Of a DNA stretch of 23,094 nt, positions 6,158 to 15,173 are shown piece after piece. Source of the stretch: Bacteriovoracaceae bacterium UBA6144 (GTDB taxonomy: Bacteria > Bdellovibrionota > Bacteriovoracia > Bacteriovoracales > Bacteriovoracaceae); the NCBI GenBank assembly GCA_002435705.1, contig DIVA01000006.1:1-23094 (forward strand), in the 5' to 3' direction. Made by a program: the position numbers and the translations under genes. The stretch's first letter is position 1. Each line of letters starts with the position of its first letter. Below the pieces are notes generated by a model. That model worked only from the letters and a program-made list of their open reading frames with translations. It did not search any database and was not told the DNA's origin.

Positions 6158-7726
6158 CTACTTCCCTTCACAACGTGTTTGAGCTTTGGCATAGAGCTGA
6201 AACAATTCATCTGGCCAGTAAACGCCATCAAAGGGATAGCTTTGAGAGCCTTGCTGACGTGCAGACTGAATCTTAGTCACTGTATCAGTGGTTATTTCAG
6301 ACTCTTTTTTATTATCTTGAGCCATCATACGTATTTGACTCATTGATTCGACTTTAACAAACTTCATTTTGCGAATTACTTCTGCCAGAACAATTTCTCT
6401 ATTCTTCCAAAAGCGAAGTTTTTCAGCATTAAGCCTTCTTTTCTCTTCTTCTAAAGCCGAAAGCACTTGCGCCTGCGCCTTAACCCAGTGAGGCTGCTCA
6501 CCTACTGCAGGCAATGCCGCTTTAATACTTTCAAGAGCAAATGCCTGAAGAGTCTTTTGCTCCTGAGCCTTCTGAGCGATGGCTGCTTCAAAGAGCTTAA
6601 TACGTGCATCACTTACCTTGCTAGAATCTGGGTTAGCCAGTCCTGAGTTAATCTTATTGATCCAGCTTTCGTGTCCAGAAATGAATTGTGAAAAATCCTC
6701 AGCCACATCTGCATAACGACAAAGCTTGAGGTTTGAAATGGATCGAACAAGAGCGACCTCAGGGAGGAAGTTTTCCTTAAACACTTTATGCGACAAACTT
6801 TCTAATTCTCCACGTAGCTCTCCCACTCTTCCCAGTCGAAGTAGTACCCAAGTTCTCTCAGCACGAGCTGCCAGGAACTGCTCGCTTCCGCGAGGAATCT
6901 TGCTATAAAACGCATCGGCTGCTTCAAGAGCTCCAGCCTGATAGAGCAAACGAGCTAGGGTGATGTAATACTTAGGAAGTTCTTTAATATCATAAATTTT
7001 TTCTAATTCAGGCTCGACTCTTCTCTTAAGAAGTTTTCCCGCCTCCCCAATTTCACCAGAACGAGCGTAACCAAGCGTGGCCGTTGTTGCTAAGGTCATG
7101 GCCAATGGGTGCCCTAGCGGAAGTCGATCGAGCATAGCTTTTGCATGATTCACATCATAGCGAGTGGCCCATGCCAAAAGCTCAAGATCAAAACCTAAAG
7201 GATTGGTCAATGCAGTCAATTCATTTTTAAAAGTTGGATCGATGTAGGGCTTGGCCTGAGACGTCCACGCCTGACCAGCTGCAAGGCTGATAAACTGATC
7301 GAGGGCCACCTTTACTCTTTCATTACCTTGAAGTTTGCGTGCCGTTCTCCAATTTTCAATGAATGTCTGATTGAGCTCAAGCTTCCAAGTTAAATAAGTC
7401 CAGGCATAAAAACCTGTATCACGCAGAGAAGCTGGCAGATCTTTTTGGATATTAGTCCATTGGTGAGCGGCTCCCTTAAAATCATGAGTGAGGAGTTGGC
7501 GAAACCAGCGGTTCACTTCGAAAGACTGCTGCCCATGACTCTTCCATTCAACAAATAAGGTCTGCAAGAAGCTGTCTGTGAGCTTAAAATCACCTGCCTC
7601 AATAACCTGAGCAGAAGGTGTATCAGATGAAGAAGTAGTCGCTGCGTTCTGAAGCAGGACATCTGCTCCAAGCTGAGCAAAGGACGAATTGCTAAAGAGT
7701 ATAACTGAGAGGTAGAGATATTTCAT
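6158..7726 (-). CDS. Periplasmic TPR-like helical repeat protein, Glt-like operon (GltC-like position)
   Basis: 522 aa with a signal peptide (MKYLYLSVILFSNSSFA, about 1-17). The rest is almost wholly helical, with alanine- and leucine-rich tandem helix pairs typical of tetratricopeptide repeats: for example the runs around ARLLYQAGALEAADAFYSKI and RAERTWVLLRLGRVGELRGE in the middle third, ending in a charged helix with EEEKRRLNAEKLRFWKNRE. TPR arrays bind proteins, so it probably bridges periplasmic and outer-membrane parts of the complex. It overlaps the preceding barrel gene by four bases and is followed three bases later by the VWA gene. By place and type it resembles GltC of the Myxococcus gliding machinery, but that equivalence is inference from context, not from residue-level evidence. 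Confidence 0.75.
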   Translation of the reverse strand: MKYLYLSVILFSNSSFAQLGADVLLQNAATTSSSDTPSAQVIEAGDFKLTDSFLQTLFVEWKSHGQQSFEVNRWFRQLLTHDFKGAAHQWTNIQKDLPASLRDTGFYAWTYLTWKLELNQTFIENWRTARKLQGNERVKVALDQFISLAAGQAWTSQAKPYIDPTFKNELTALTNPLGFDLELLAWATRYDVNHAKAMLDRLPLGHPLAMTLATTATLGYARSGEIGEAGKLLKRRVEPELEKIYDIKELPKYYITLARLLYQAGALEAADAFYSKIPRGSEQFLAARAERTWVLLRLGRVGELRGELESLSHKVFKENFLPEVALVRSISNLKLCRYADVAEDFSQFISGHESWINKINSGLANPDSSKVSDARIKLFEAAIAQKAQEQKTLQAFALESIKAALPAVGEQPHWVKAQAQVLSALEEEKRRLNAEKLRFWKNREIVLAEVIRKMKFVKVESMSQIRMMAQDNKKESEITTDTVTKIQSARQQGSQSYPFDGVYWPDELFQLYAKAQTRCEGK

Positions 7727-8397
7727 TTTCCTCCCCCTAGCATGACACCAAAGGCGAGATACCCCACCATATTGTGCACGCGCGTGCTGCCATTGAGATT
7801 TTGTTCAGTATAAAAATCATTCTTAAGACCCATGCGAGCTGATGCCCATTTACCAATCCAAAAAGCGATACCGGCATCAAGAACAGCTGCGGTGGTTGAA
7901 CCACGTCCAAGCTCCACTTGTCCGGCGCCGATACTCCAATATTGGTCAAAATAAACAACCTTATCGAGATCAAGTCTCATTTTGCCGTAGAAAAGATTAT
8001 ACTCGAGCATGAGATCTGTTTGCGCTATAACAAAATCACGATCAGGAATAACTCCATTATCATTAAGGAGTTTCTTACCCGCAGAAGAGAGGGTGTTATT
8101 CATTTGAAAGTGATTAAGCCCCACTCCCCACTTATCATTTAAATGATAACGATAGAGGACACCATATTGATTAGAATCAAGATGCCCGTCTTGATTTAAA
8201 TTTTTTCCACCTGTAAATCCAATCTCGTGACGATTCTTTAAAGGTGAGAAACGTGACTGGATCGCATACAACTGATCGCTTTTAGTAGAGACCAAGGATG
8301 AGTCCTGAGGCAACTCAAGAGATTTCAACTCCTGCTCAAGAGCAGCATAAGCCGAAGTCATCGAAGCAAGGGCGATAATAAATAATAGTTTTTTCAT
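7723..8397 (-). CDS. Outer-membrane beta-barrel protein of the Glt-like operon
   Basis: 224 aa. A signal peptide (MKKLLFIIALASMTSAYA) is followed by a short coil and then alternating hydrophobic and polar strands separated by turns: QYGVLYRYHLNDKWGVGLNHF, FVIAQTDLMLEYNLFYGKMRLDL, QYWSIGAGQVELGRG, AVLDAGIAFWIGKWASARMG and VGYLAFGVMLGG. This is the pattern of the small outer-membrane barrels found next to gliding genes in myxobacteria (GltA/GltB/GltH type). About eight strands can be made out by eye. It would be the outer-membrane end of the trans-envelope complex. It lies three bases after the lipoprotein gene and overlaps the next TPR gene by four bases, implying fixed relative synthesis. Which Glt barrel it corresponds to cannot be decided here. 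Confidence 0.75.
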   Translation of the reverse strand: MKKLLFIIALASMTSAYAALEQELKSLELPQDSSLVSTKSDQLYAIQSRFSPLKNRHEIGFTGGKNLNQDGHLDSNQYGVLYRYHLNDKWGVGLNHFQMNNTLSSAGKKLLNDNGVIPDRDFVIAQTDLMLEYNLFYGKMRLDLDKVVYFDQYWSIGAGQVELGRGSTTAAVLDAGIAFWIGKWASARMGLKNDFYTEQNLNGSTRVHNMVGYLAFGVMLGGGK

Positions 8398-8400
8398 TTT

Positions 8401-10416
8401 TTACTCCGTAATTCTCTTCAACCACTGCTCAAGCATAGGAGCATCCTGTTCACTAAACGAGAGGTCTGCCATCTCAAAACCAAGAACTATCAGTCGTCCT
8501 CCATTAGCACGACGACAACTCACTCCGGCCACGTACTCTTTGGGAATGGCAGTAGGTAGAACGAGAGTGAAGATCTTTTCACAGGAAGAAGAGCTTAAAA
8601 CAGCAAAGAGTGTTGGATCCTTAGACTCACCTGTGAGTTTACCTGCAAGGCTCACGATATCTTTTGGTGATCCTAGTCGAGGAGCTGGAGTAACAAGGAC
8701 TTTCTGAAGATTAAAGTCAGCATCCGTACTTGAACGACCAGCGATAAATACGTTCTGAGCTCTCAGTTCACTGACAATCTCGGCTGGTAGTTTTTCAAGT
8801 GCAGGTGTCATGATCATAACGCGCGAAAGGTTCTTCGCAAAAAATCCAAGATCATCCACAGCTCCCGGAAGCATAAAAGAATGAGTCCCGGCATAAACAC
8901 TTCTTCTCAAAAAGAGTGAGCGAGCATCTAGATTCATCCCCCCGCGAAACTCGCGGTTTGAGCTACCAAGTGCTTTCTCAAGAGCTTCAAATTCCACGAC
9001 TGGGGTATTTGCACCGATCAAAATGTTTTGAGACCAAGTTTGAGGCATAATCTCATAGAGGAAAACTTCATTGGCCATTCCACCAACTGAATTCATGACA
9101 CTGACATTCAATGATTTTAGTCCTGGCTTTTGAGATAGGATCCGGACATTTCCACCATTAATAGAGATCTCATCTTCCTTATCGGAAGAGATGGCACTGA
9201 CACTGAGAATATTTAAGCCGGTACGACCAGCTGCAATCGTCAGGCGATGAGTGAATACATTATTGTGTTGAATATATTTCACACGAGAGATGTCCCAGTC
9301 ACCACGAGCGATGGTTGGGAGTGCCACTTCACGTTCTAAGACATTCAACTGAATCGCCTGAGTAACACAATTTGTCGTGCCAGGTGAACTACTTACACGA
9401 GAGTTACAGAGATCGAGCGATACCTGAAAGACTTGCCCAACTGCTGTTGGGGGGATTTGAGACCAGCTCAACTCATAAGTAGCTTCGTATTGTGGATTCA
9501 AAAAATTATTTGTCACAATTCTTTTGATCTCAAACACACCCAATTCAGGAGCTTTTGAAACTCGCACCAAGGGAGCAATCTCTTGGTTAGGATCAACGGC
9601 ATTAAAGGTAAACTTAAAATCACCCGTCACGTCAAAACTTGCAGGAACAGAGGCCCTTACATTACGACGAACATCTTTTACCTTGAGAGTTATGGGACTT
9701 TCTGTTTTACGGCCATCCGGCCCCATGGCGACAAGACTATCTTTAACTTCTCTTTCGCAGTTCCATGAAGAGCAAGTTCCCACGCGAGCTGTCTCGAAAC
9801 CGTAATAGGCTTTTAGAACCCATTGCCCACTGCGATCACCGCGCTCAAAGCTTAAACCTTGAGAGTTATTTTTGAGGCTAATTGTAATTTCATTCGATGA
9901 AAAATCTGCGCTTGATACATCAAAACGAGCTACTTCCATTGTCTGGCCTTCATTCACTGAATAATCAGCACGAAGACCTGATATAATCACCGGTCGAGGA
10001 GTGTCTTGCACTTGCATCAAAATTGATTTGCGAATCGATGTGATCCGATCAGTTGTACTACTAAGAATAAGATTTACAGGATACTGACGAGTGCGAACGG
10101 AAGCATCGGTTGGATCATTGGCAGCATTAAAATCGGGCACCCACTTCAACTCACCCTTCACCTGATCGTACACTACTCCATCTGGAAGACCTTCCCAGAC
10201 AATAACAGGATCGCCTGAGGGGACACGTACAGCTACCCGATAAAAGCCTTCGCTTCCCTCTTTGAAACTCATCAAATCAGGAGCATCGATTCCCAATGCT
10301 GGACGTAGCTCCCACGGATTTCTTTCTGGAGTACGAGTAATAACACCATCTTTTGGATAAGGGTTAGAGTTGCATCCAACCAGAACAAGCAAGGCCAATG
10401 GTAATAGTAGCTTCAT
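8401..10416 (-). CDS. Large lipoprotein with Ig/cadherin-like repeats, Glt-like operon
   Basis: 671 aa with a lipobox (LVGC, lipidated C15). After about residue 40 comes a series of beta-rich units of Ig/cadherin-like putative type: one around DGVVYDQVKGELKWVPDFN with its PVNLIL strand and VQDTPRPV linker, another around VNEGQTMEVARFDVSS, and further units to about residue 460. The last 200 residues (from about QTWSQNILIGANTPVVEFEA) look different, alternating helix and strand as in a Rossmann-like or flavodoxin-like fold. Four cysteines around 216-220 and 338-349 could form disulfides in the periplasm. Twelve bases follow the AgmX-type gene and three precede the barrel gene. No named family recognised; a structural link between periplasm and outer membrane, at a GltK-like place, is inferred from context. 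Confidence 0.75.
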   Translation of the reverse strand: MKLLLPLALLVLVGCNSNPYPKDGVITRTPERNPWELRPALGIDAPDLMSFKEGSEGFYRVAVRVPSGDPVIVWEGLPDGVVYDQVKGELKWVPDFNAANDPTDASVRTRQYPVNLILSSTTDRITSIRKSILMQVQDTPRPVIISGLRADYSVNEGQTMEVARFDVSSADFSSNEITISLKNNSQGLSFERGDRSGQWVLKAYYGFETARVGTCSSWNCEREVKDSLVAMGPDGRKTESPITLKVKDVRRNVRASVPASFDVTGDFKFTFNAVDPNQEIAPLVRVSKAPELGVFEIKRIVTNNFLNPQYEATYELSWSQIPPTAVGQVFQVSLDLCNSRVSSSPGTTNCVTQAIQLNVLEREVALPTIARGDWDISRVKYIQHNNVFTHRLTIAAGRTGLNILSVSAISSDKEDEISINGGNVRILSQKPGLKSLNVSVMNSVGGMANEVFLYEIMPQTWSQNILIGANTPVVEFEALEKALGSSNREFRGGMNLDARSLFLRRSVYAGTHSFMLPGAVDDLGFFAKNLSRVMIMTPALEKLPAEIVSELRAQNVFIAGRSSTDADFNLQKVLVTPAPRLGSPKDIVSLAGKLTGESKDPTLFAVLSSSSCEKIFTLVLPTAIPKEYVAGVSCRRANGGRLIVLGFEMADLSFSEQDAPMLEQWLKRITE

Positions 10417-10428
10417 ATCTAACTCCTC

Positions 10429-11604
10429 TTAACGACCTACAGGTCGCAAGGCAAACGGGTAATTAACATTAACATTCACTCCACCGCGAGGCTTAGGAAA
10501 CTCCCAACCCATCATCTTTTGAGCCACGCAGCTTCCCACCTGCTCATCACCAACGGAAGAAGATTTAACTTTTGAAAAATTTAAACGGCCGGTAGGACCA
10601 ATCTGAAAATCCATATTGAGTGTGCCCTCAAGACCTGGCTTTACTCTCAGACGGTCTTCATAACAAGCACGCACTTGAGAAAGGTATTTTGCGATGGTGG
10701 CTTGAATCACATGGCGATCAAGTCCGCCATCGACGCCCACACCTTGGGAGACAGCGATACCAGAAACGCCACGGCCTTCACCAGAGGCGATGGCCACGTC
10801 ACCGTAACCGCCAAGGCCTCCACCTTTGCCTTTTGTCCCTACACCACCGAGGCCCTCGACGACGGAGTTACCAACCGTCGTGGCGCGTACGCCTTTGCCC
10901 AGCCCTGAGAGGACTTCTCCGCCACTACCTTCACTCCCACCTTTACCAGCTCCAGCTGAAGCCTTGAGATCCAGTTGAGCTCCACCAACAGCCTTGGAAA
11001 GATCTTTCTTTCCAACAAGACCTAGAAATCCTAGCTCTTGCGGGACAGCTCGTTTTACAACTTCTTGTGGTTTTACTTGAGGCTGAGTGACGGTGTTAGA
11101 CGAGACAGTGACGGTCTTTACTTGTTTAACCACAACTGTCACAGGGGCAATCACTTCTTCTTCAATCACCGTATCTGCTGGCTGCCATAGGGCGATACCA
11201 GTAATCGTGATTAAGAAAAATGCCAAAAGGAGATAGTTGAAATATCGATAGGAATTATCTTCTTTGTCATCTTCACTAAGACCAGTAATGGTAGGCTCAC
11301 CGGTGGCGAGTTTCCATGACTTGTTCCCAGTCTGAATGAACCAAGAGTCATTTACTTTTTCAACTTTGCAATTCTCAAGAGATTTAATCTGAGGAGCATG
11401 TGAATGCCAGTCGATTTCAAAGCGACAATTGAGAGTTGAAGCTGGTGCCATGTAACCACGTCGTAGCGCTGATTTTATCTTTTGCTCAACTGAAGATTCA
11501 GTTACGAGACCAAACACTTGGTGAAGACCGTAAACTTGCTTGCCCGTATGTGGGATAAGAGTTTTAACATACTGACCATCAAAACTCGCGTGAAGAGTAT
11601 TCAT
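10429..11604 (-). CDS. AgmX/PglI C-terminal domain protein, TonB-like transducer (GltG/GltJ-like)
   Basis: 391 aa. A cytoplasmic N-terminal part of about 125 residues precedes one membrane span (about 127-143, NYLLLAFFLITITGIALW). A periplasmic low-complexity linker follows, first valine/proline-rich, then very glycine-rich (about 210-305). The C-terminal domain (about 308-391) is the AgmX/PglI type: HVIQATIAKYLSQVRACYE, GLEGTLNMDFQIGPTGRLN, then VGSCVAQKMMGWEFPKPRGG and a final YPFAL strand, with the two conserved cysteines. In Myxococcus such proteins (GltG, GltJ) carry force from the inner-membrane motor to periplasmic partners, much as TonB does. I do not see a clear FHA or zinc-ribbon/GYF domain at the N-terminus, so the input module may differ. 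Start ATG overlaps the previous stop (ATGA) and has a GGAGG site. Confidence 0.85.
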   Translation of the reverse strand: MNTLHASFDGQYVKTLIPHTGKQVYGLHQVFGLVTESSVEQKIKSALRRGYMAPASTLNCRFEIDWHSHAPQIKSLENCKVEKVNDSWFIQTGNKSWKLATGEPTITGLSEDDKEDNSYRYFNYLLLAFFLITITGIALWQPADTVIEEEVIAPVTVVVKQVKTVTVSSNTVTQPQVKPQEVVKRAVPQELGFLGLVGKKDLSKAVGGAQLDLKASAGAGKGGSEGSGGEVLSGLGKGVRATTVGNSVVEGLGGVGTKGKGGGLGGYGDVAIASGEGRGVSGIAVSQGVGVDGGLDRHVIQATIAKYLSQVRACYEDRLRVKPGLEGTLNMDFQIGPTGRLNFSKVKSSSVGDEQVGSCVAQKMMGWEFPKPRGGVNVNVNYPFALRPVGR

Positions 11605-11831
11605 TTAATTTCCTCCCCTGCATCCATCGCCATGAGATCAATAAAATCATTTCGTAGTCTTAAGAGACCATCGAGATCATTGCCAGCATCTCCTGTGACG
11701 ATAGAAATATCCGGGCGCTGAACCTGACCTTGAATTAAAAGAGATTCGAATTGAATATTCTTAAGATCCTTACCTTCGTCTGCCATGACTGGCAGCCAGA
11801 TCATAAGGGCAAGAAGTGACATCCATTTCAT
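11601..11831 (-). CDS. Tiny secreted protein, 76 aa, in the Glt-like operon (GltF-like position)
   Basis: A signal peptide (MKWMSLLALMIWLPVMA, about 1-17) is followed by a 59-residue acidic mature part with a basic GQVQRPDISIV patch and a helical tail (LDGLLRLRNDFIDLMAMDAGEEI). There are no cysteines. Both ends overlap neighbours by four bases (ATGA with the 930-aa TPR gene and with the AgmX gene), strong evidence that it is translated despite its size. Its position directly before the GltG-like gene is the place of gltF in the Myxococcus cluster, so a similar role is possible; I see no sequence motif that would prove it. Confidence 0.7.
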   Translation of the reverse strand: MKWMSLLALMIWLPVMADEGKDLKNIQFESLLIQGQVQRPDISIVTGDAGNDLDGLLRLRNDFIDLMAMDAGEEIK

Positions 11832-14620
11832 AACTGCTCCATTTCTACTAAGCGATCTGTAAAATATGCTTTTGCCGCAACATTTCCGGCACGATCAAAT
11901 TCAGTTTTCAAGAACTCAAGAGCCGATCTATCACTTGGGTTTGTCTCAAGTGTTTTAAAAGCGTCCTGAACTTTTGAGCGATCAAGACTTACGACTTTCA
12001 CTTCTATTGGCTTAATCTTTAATCTTTCAATCAAAGCCTCTGGCCCCATATTCAGAGCATCACTCCACTTGTCGCCTGCCAATGCCAACTGCTCTGACTG
12101 GAGCTTTTCATAAGCCTGAGCCTCAAGACGTAGAGGCAGTGCGAGGCTTTCTAGGGCGGCTTGCACTTGCTCCATCTGCTGGGCATCAAGACCATCAGGG
12201 ACGGGTGTGGCCAGAATCTCTCGGTCAAGATCAGAATAGGCCCTTGCGAGCTCTTGCAGTAAATAGGCCCGCACAGGTTCCGTCGCTTTGGGTAGCACTA
12301 ACTTAGTTTGCTTTGCAAACTCAGCCATGGCAGCCATTCTGCGCTGATAAAGTGCACGTGAATTAGCCCCATAAAATTTAACGGCCCTCTGCTTTTCATC
12401 AAACTTTTTGAGAACTGCAATGTTATTTGCAACCCAAGCTGCACCAGTTTCAACATCTGATGAGAGGACTAGTTTTTTTGCCTGTGCGTCTTCAAAACCT
12501 TGGTCCACATAATAAGCTGAGAGCTTGAGCTTCATTTCACTCGACCACGGTAAGCGGAGCATTTCACCAGGAGTGAAGCCTGCTTCCTGAAAGGTATTCT
12601 TAAGAACAACCTCTAACTCAGGCTTCATTTTTTTATTCTTCAAAATAATTTGAGACAGCTGCCTCAGCACACGAACACGCTCAGTAGGTGCATCAGCAAG
12701 CTGGTAAAGAAGAGCAATCTTAAGATAATCAATCTCAGTGGCTCCTACTTTCATAAATTTTTCTTGTAAATGAGCGGCCTCAGCAAAACGACCCATGCGC
12801 TCATACTCAACAGCGAGTGCGGCTTCATCTTTTTGAATAACCAGAATTGTGACAAGCGCTAATTGATCTTTTAATTTGATCGCTAGTACTTTGGCGTTAG
12901 CGCATGATTTTTCTGGATAAAGTCCTGCTTTACAAAAATCAGTGAACTTTTGAAGGGCTGCGGGCGTCTCTCCCAAACTAGCTGCCTCCTCAAAGAGAGC
13001 TTCATTCTGAGCCTTCTCCATGACTGTCACTTCAGAAGCCACAGAGGCTTTGACTTTAGGGTTACTGGTCCACAGACTTGCTTGCTTGGCCAATGACTTA
13101 TAGTCTTTTTGGCGATTGAAAAGCTCAAGGCTTAAGTGCTGAGATTGAATCGCCCATTTATCAGGCTTATCAAAATGAGCAGGATCAGCAATTGTTTGAA
13201 AGAGGCCCAGGGCCTCAGTCTCATTGCCTTGGTCAAAGAAGGCTTTAGCGCGCACGTAACTCCACTCTCTCTTCTGGGCTTGATCACTCACGAGTGCTGA
13301 GAGAGCAAGAGCTTCTTCTTGAATGACAGAGTAGTTTTTAGTTTTAAGTGCCAAGGCCGCTCGCTCTTGGCGATAGGCTTTAACTTTTTCTAATTTCTTT
13401 TCTTGAGCAATCCATTGAGCGAGACGACCAATCTTCAGTTGATCGTCAGGCTGTGCCGCAAGCCAGCCCTCACGCATTTTATCATTCACCTCAGAGCTTG
13501 GAAAAGCTGTGAGATAGATATCAATGCTCTTGAGCACTTCCTCGCTATAGAGACCCTTATTAGACTTCCTCTCTCCATCAAGCTGTACCACTAAGCGACG
13601 AAGGATTTTATCAATAGCATCCCGCTTCTTGTCTTCAAGACTCGAAATACTCGGAGCAAGTGATTCGAGAGTATTTAAGCTTGTGCGTAGTTCATCCCAA
13701 AATCTAAAACCATAGTACTCTTCGGCAAGCCTTGAGGTGTAGAATGCATTCGGACGCAAGCGATTTACATAAGTAAAAACAGTGACGCCAGCTTTTCTGT
13801 TACCGATAGCAAAAAAGGCTTCACCCAAATCATCAACGAGAGTGAGTTTACTGGTTTTTTGCGCTACTGATTCAATTGTTTGAAGTTGAGTCTGACCATC
13901 CGTAGCGGGAGTGGCAGCTAAAAACTGAATATAGTCAGCAATCACTTGATCCTTAGGATTTCCTTTAGCATCGAAAAGTGCTTTTGAAATCTCTGACTGA
14001 GCGCGCTCGATTTGATTATTTCTAAAATAACTCCAAGCCAGGCGATAGTTTACGTAACTGATGGCTTCAACACCTTGGCAGAGGGGAAGTGCTTTTTCAT
14101 AAGCAAGTGCCGACTCACGCCATTTTCCTAATTCATCCTGAATTTCAGCCACAGTGAGGAGGGCTTCTCGGCGAAGCTCATCACCGACTTCCTTGGATTC
14201 AGAAATCATCTCAAAAGTCTTAAGCGCCGCGAGAGTCTTGCCTGACATCCTTTCAATGCGTGCTTGCTGAAACTGAATACGACTCTTAAGCTCACCGGTG
14301 ATGACAGGATAAACTCCCTTCTCGCCATCGAGGGCTTCAGCATAAAGTTTCGCGGCTCTTTCTCTGAGCTTTGCGACTTCATTTGGATTACCCTTTCCAT
14401 GAAGGATCAGTTCTTTATCAGCATCTACTGCTTGCTGAAAATACAGATCAGCTAATCGTCTGGTCAATGTGGGACGACCAGCATCTTTAAAAGGGAGAGA
14501 GTCTCTGAGAGACTCCATATCTTTTATTAGAGCAGCATCTCTCGCAGAGGGATAAACATTCAGACAGGCAAGAACGAGGGACGTTCCAACGAATGACTTA
14601 ACTATCTTTTTCATAACCAC
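11828..14620 (-). CDS. Large periplasmic TPR protein, 930 aa (GltD/AgmU-like)
   Basis: A signal peptide is present (VMKKIVKSFVGTSLVLACLNVYPSA region, about 1-25). The rest is a long helical solenoid with many TPR-like pairs: AAKLYAEALDGEKGVYP and ALKTFEMISESKEVGDELRR near the start, REALLTVAEIQDELGKW and ESALAYEKALPLCQGVEAI next, and further weaker repeats to the C-terminus. Large TPR scaffolds of this kind (GltD/AgmU, with GltE/AglT) occupy the periplasm in the myxobacterial gliding complex and follow the motor. Here the gene directly follows the TolQ-TolR-TolR genes by 30 bases. GTG at 14620 has AGGAAGG six bases upstream and is chosen; an ATG two codons later is the alternative. A single gene may cover what two TPR genes do in Myxococcus (inference). 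Confidence 0.8.
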   Translation of the reverse strand: MVMKKIVKSFVGTSLVLACLNVYPSARDAALIKDMESLRDSLPFKDAGRPTLTRRLADLYFQQAVDADKELILHGKGNPNEVAKLRERAAKLYAEALDGEKGVYPVITGELKSRIQFQQARIERMSGKTLAALKTFEMISESKEVGDELRREALLTVAEIQDELGKWRESALAYEKALPLCQGVEAISYVNYRLAWSYFRNNQIERAQSEISKALFDAKGNPKDQVIADYIQFLAATPATDGQTQLQTIESVAQKTSKLTLVDDLGEAFFAIGNRKAGVTVFTYVNRLRPNAFYTSRLAEEYYGFRFWDELRTSLNTLESLAPSISSLEDKKRDAIDKILRRLVVQLDGERKSNKGLYSEEVLKSIDIYLTAFPSSEVNDKMREGWLAAQPDDQLKIGRLAQWIAQEKKLEKVKAYRQERAALALKTKNYSVIQEEALALSALVSDQAQKREWSYVRAKAFFDQGNETEALGLFQTIADPAHFDKPDKWAIQSQHLSLELFNRQKDYKSLAKQASLWTSNPKVKASVASEVTVMEKAQNEALFEEAASLGETPAALQKFTDFCKAGLYPEKSCANAKVLAIKLKDQLALVTILVIQKDEAALAVEYERMGRFAEAAHLQEKFMKVGATEIDYLKIALLYQLADAPTERVRVLRQLSQIILKNKKMKPELEVVLKNTFQEAGFTPGEMLRLPWSSEMKLKLSAYYVDQGFEDAQAKKLVLSSDVETGAAWVANNIAVLKKFDEKQRAVKFYGANSRALYQRRMAAMAEFAKQTKLVLPKATEPVRAYLLQELARAYSDLDREILATPVPDGLDAQQMEQVQAALESLALPLRLEAQAYEKLQSEQLALAGDKWSDALNMGPEALIERLKIKPIEVKVVSLDRSKVQDAFKTLETNPSDRSALEFLKTEFDRAGNVAAKAYFTDRLVEMEQL

Positions 14621-14650
14621 CTTTGACCTTCCTAGGCTTGGGTAAGCTGA

Positions 14651-15172
14651 CTACTGAGCTCCTAAAACAGCGAGCTGAATAACGTCGTACTGCTGAGTAT
14701 TAAGAATCCCCATGAGCTTCGCTACATCCGTGCTAGGCATCTCTTTATCTGCTTGAAGATTGATTTCACCCGGATAAGGTTTCCCAGGATTTTCCTTGGC
14801 CCATTTCTGCTTAAACCCCTCAAGTCCCTTAAGCAGGGGCTCTGGAGACTTCAAGATCTTGGCCATGGAACCAATTTCTTTTTGATCTAAAAAAAGTGCC
14901 GTCTTAGTGACTGAAAGCACAGGGGCTTCTTTCACAACTCCCCCACTCAATGCTTCTGGAAGTTTGACGTCATTTGCAACGTAAATCTCCGGAGTCGTCG
15001 AGAAGGTTTGGAGAAGAAAGCAAACAAGCATTGAAAACATGTCCACCAGTGAGGTGAGCATGAGGGCTACCAGCAAAACTTTTTTTGCTCTATTGCCCTT
15101 CTGCTTTCTCGTCAGCAAATGATATTCAAAGCGTCCGGTATTAATCAGTTTTGATCCAACTGTGAGTGACAT
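14651..15172 (-). CDS. TolR/ExbD-like motor protein 2 (AglS/AglQ-like)
   Basis: 173 aa with a single N-terminal membrane span (about 33-56). It carries the key proton-path aspartate, D44 in LTSLVDMFSMLVCFLLQTF. The cytoplasmic tail is unusually long (about 32 residues, rich in Lys/Arg) compared with classical ExbD. The periplasmic part, from about residue 60, ends in a TolR-like fold with a KLMGILNTQQYDVIQLAVLG helix-strand close. It is the second of two adjacent TolR-type genes, one base after the first, which matches the AglQ/AglS pair that works with AglR in Myxococcus. The retained Asp suggests an active proton-coupled stator subunit. The two paralogues differ strongly outside the membrane segment, so they are probably not interchangeable. 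Confidence 0.87.
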   Translation of the reverse strand: MSLTVGSKLINTGRFEYHLLTRKQKGNRAKKVLLVALMLTSLVDMFSMLVCFLLQTFSTTPEIYVANDVKLPEALSGGVVKEAPVLSVTKTALFLDQKEIGSMAKILKSPEPLLKGLEGFKQKWAKENPGKPYPGEINLQADKEMPSTDVAKLMGILNTQQYDVIQLAVLGAQ

Positions 15173-15173
15173 A

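Noticed and set aside
12082..12306. Plus-strand ORF opposite the 930-aa TPR gene
   Set aside because: Shadow of a well-supported coding frame; no signal, motif or ribosome site supports it.
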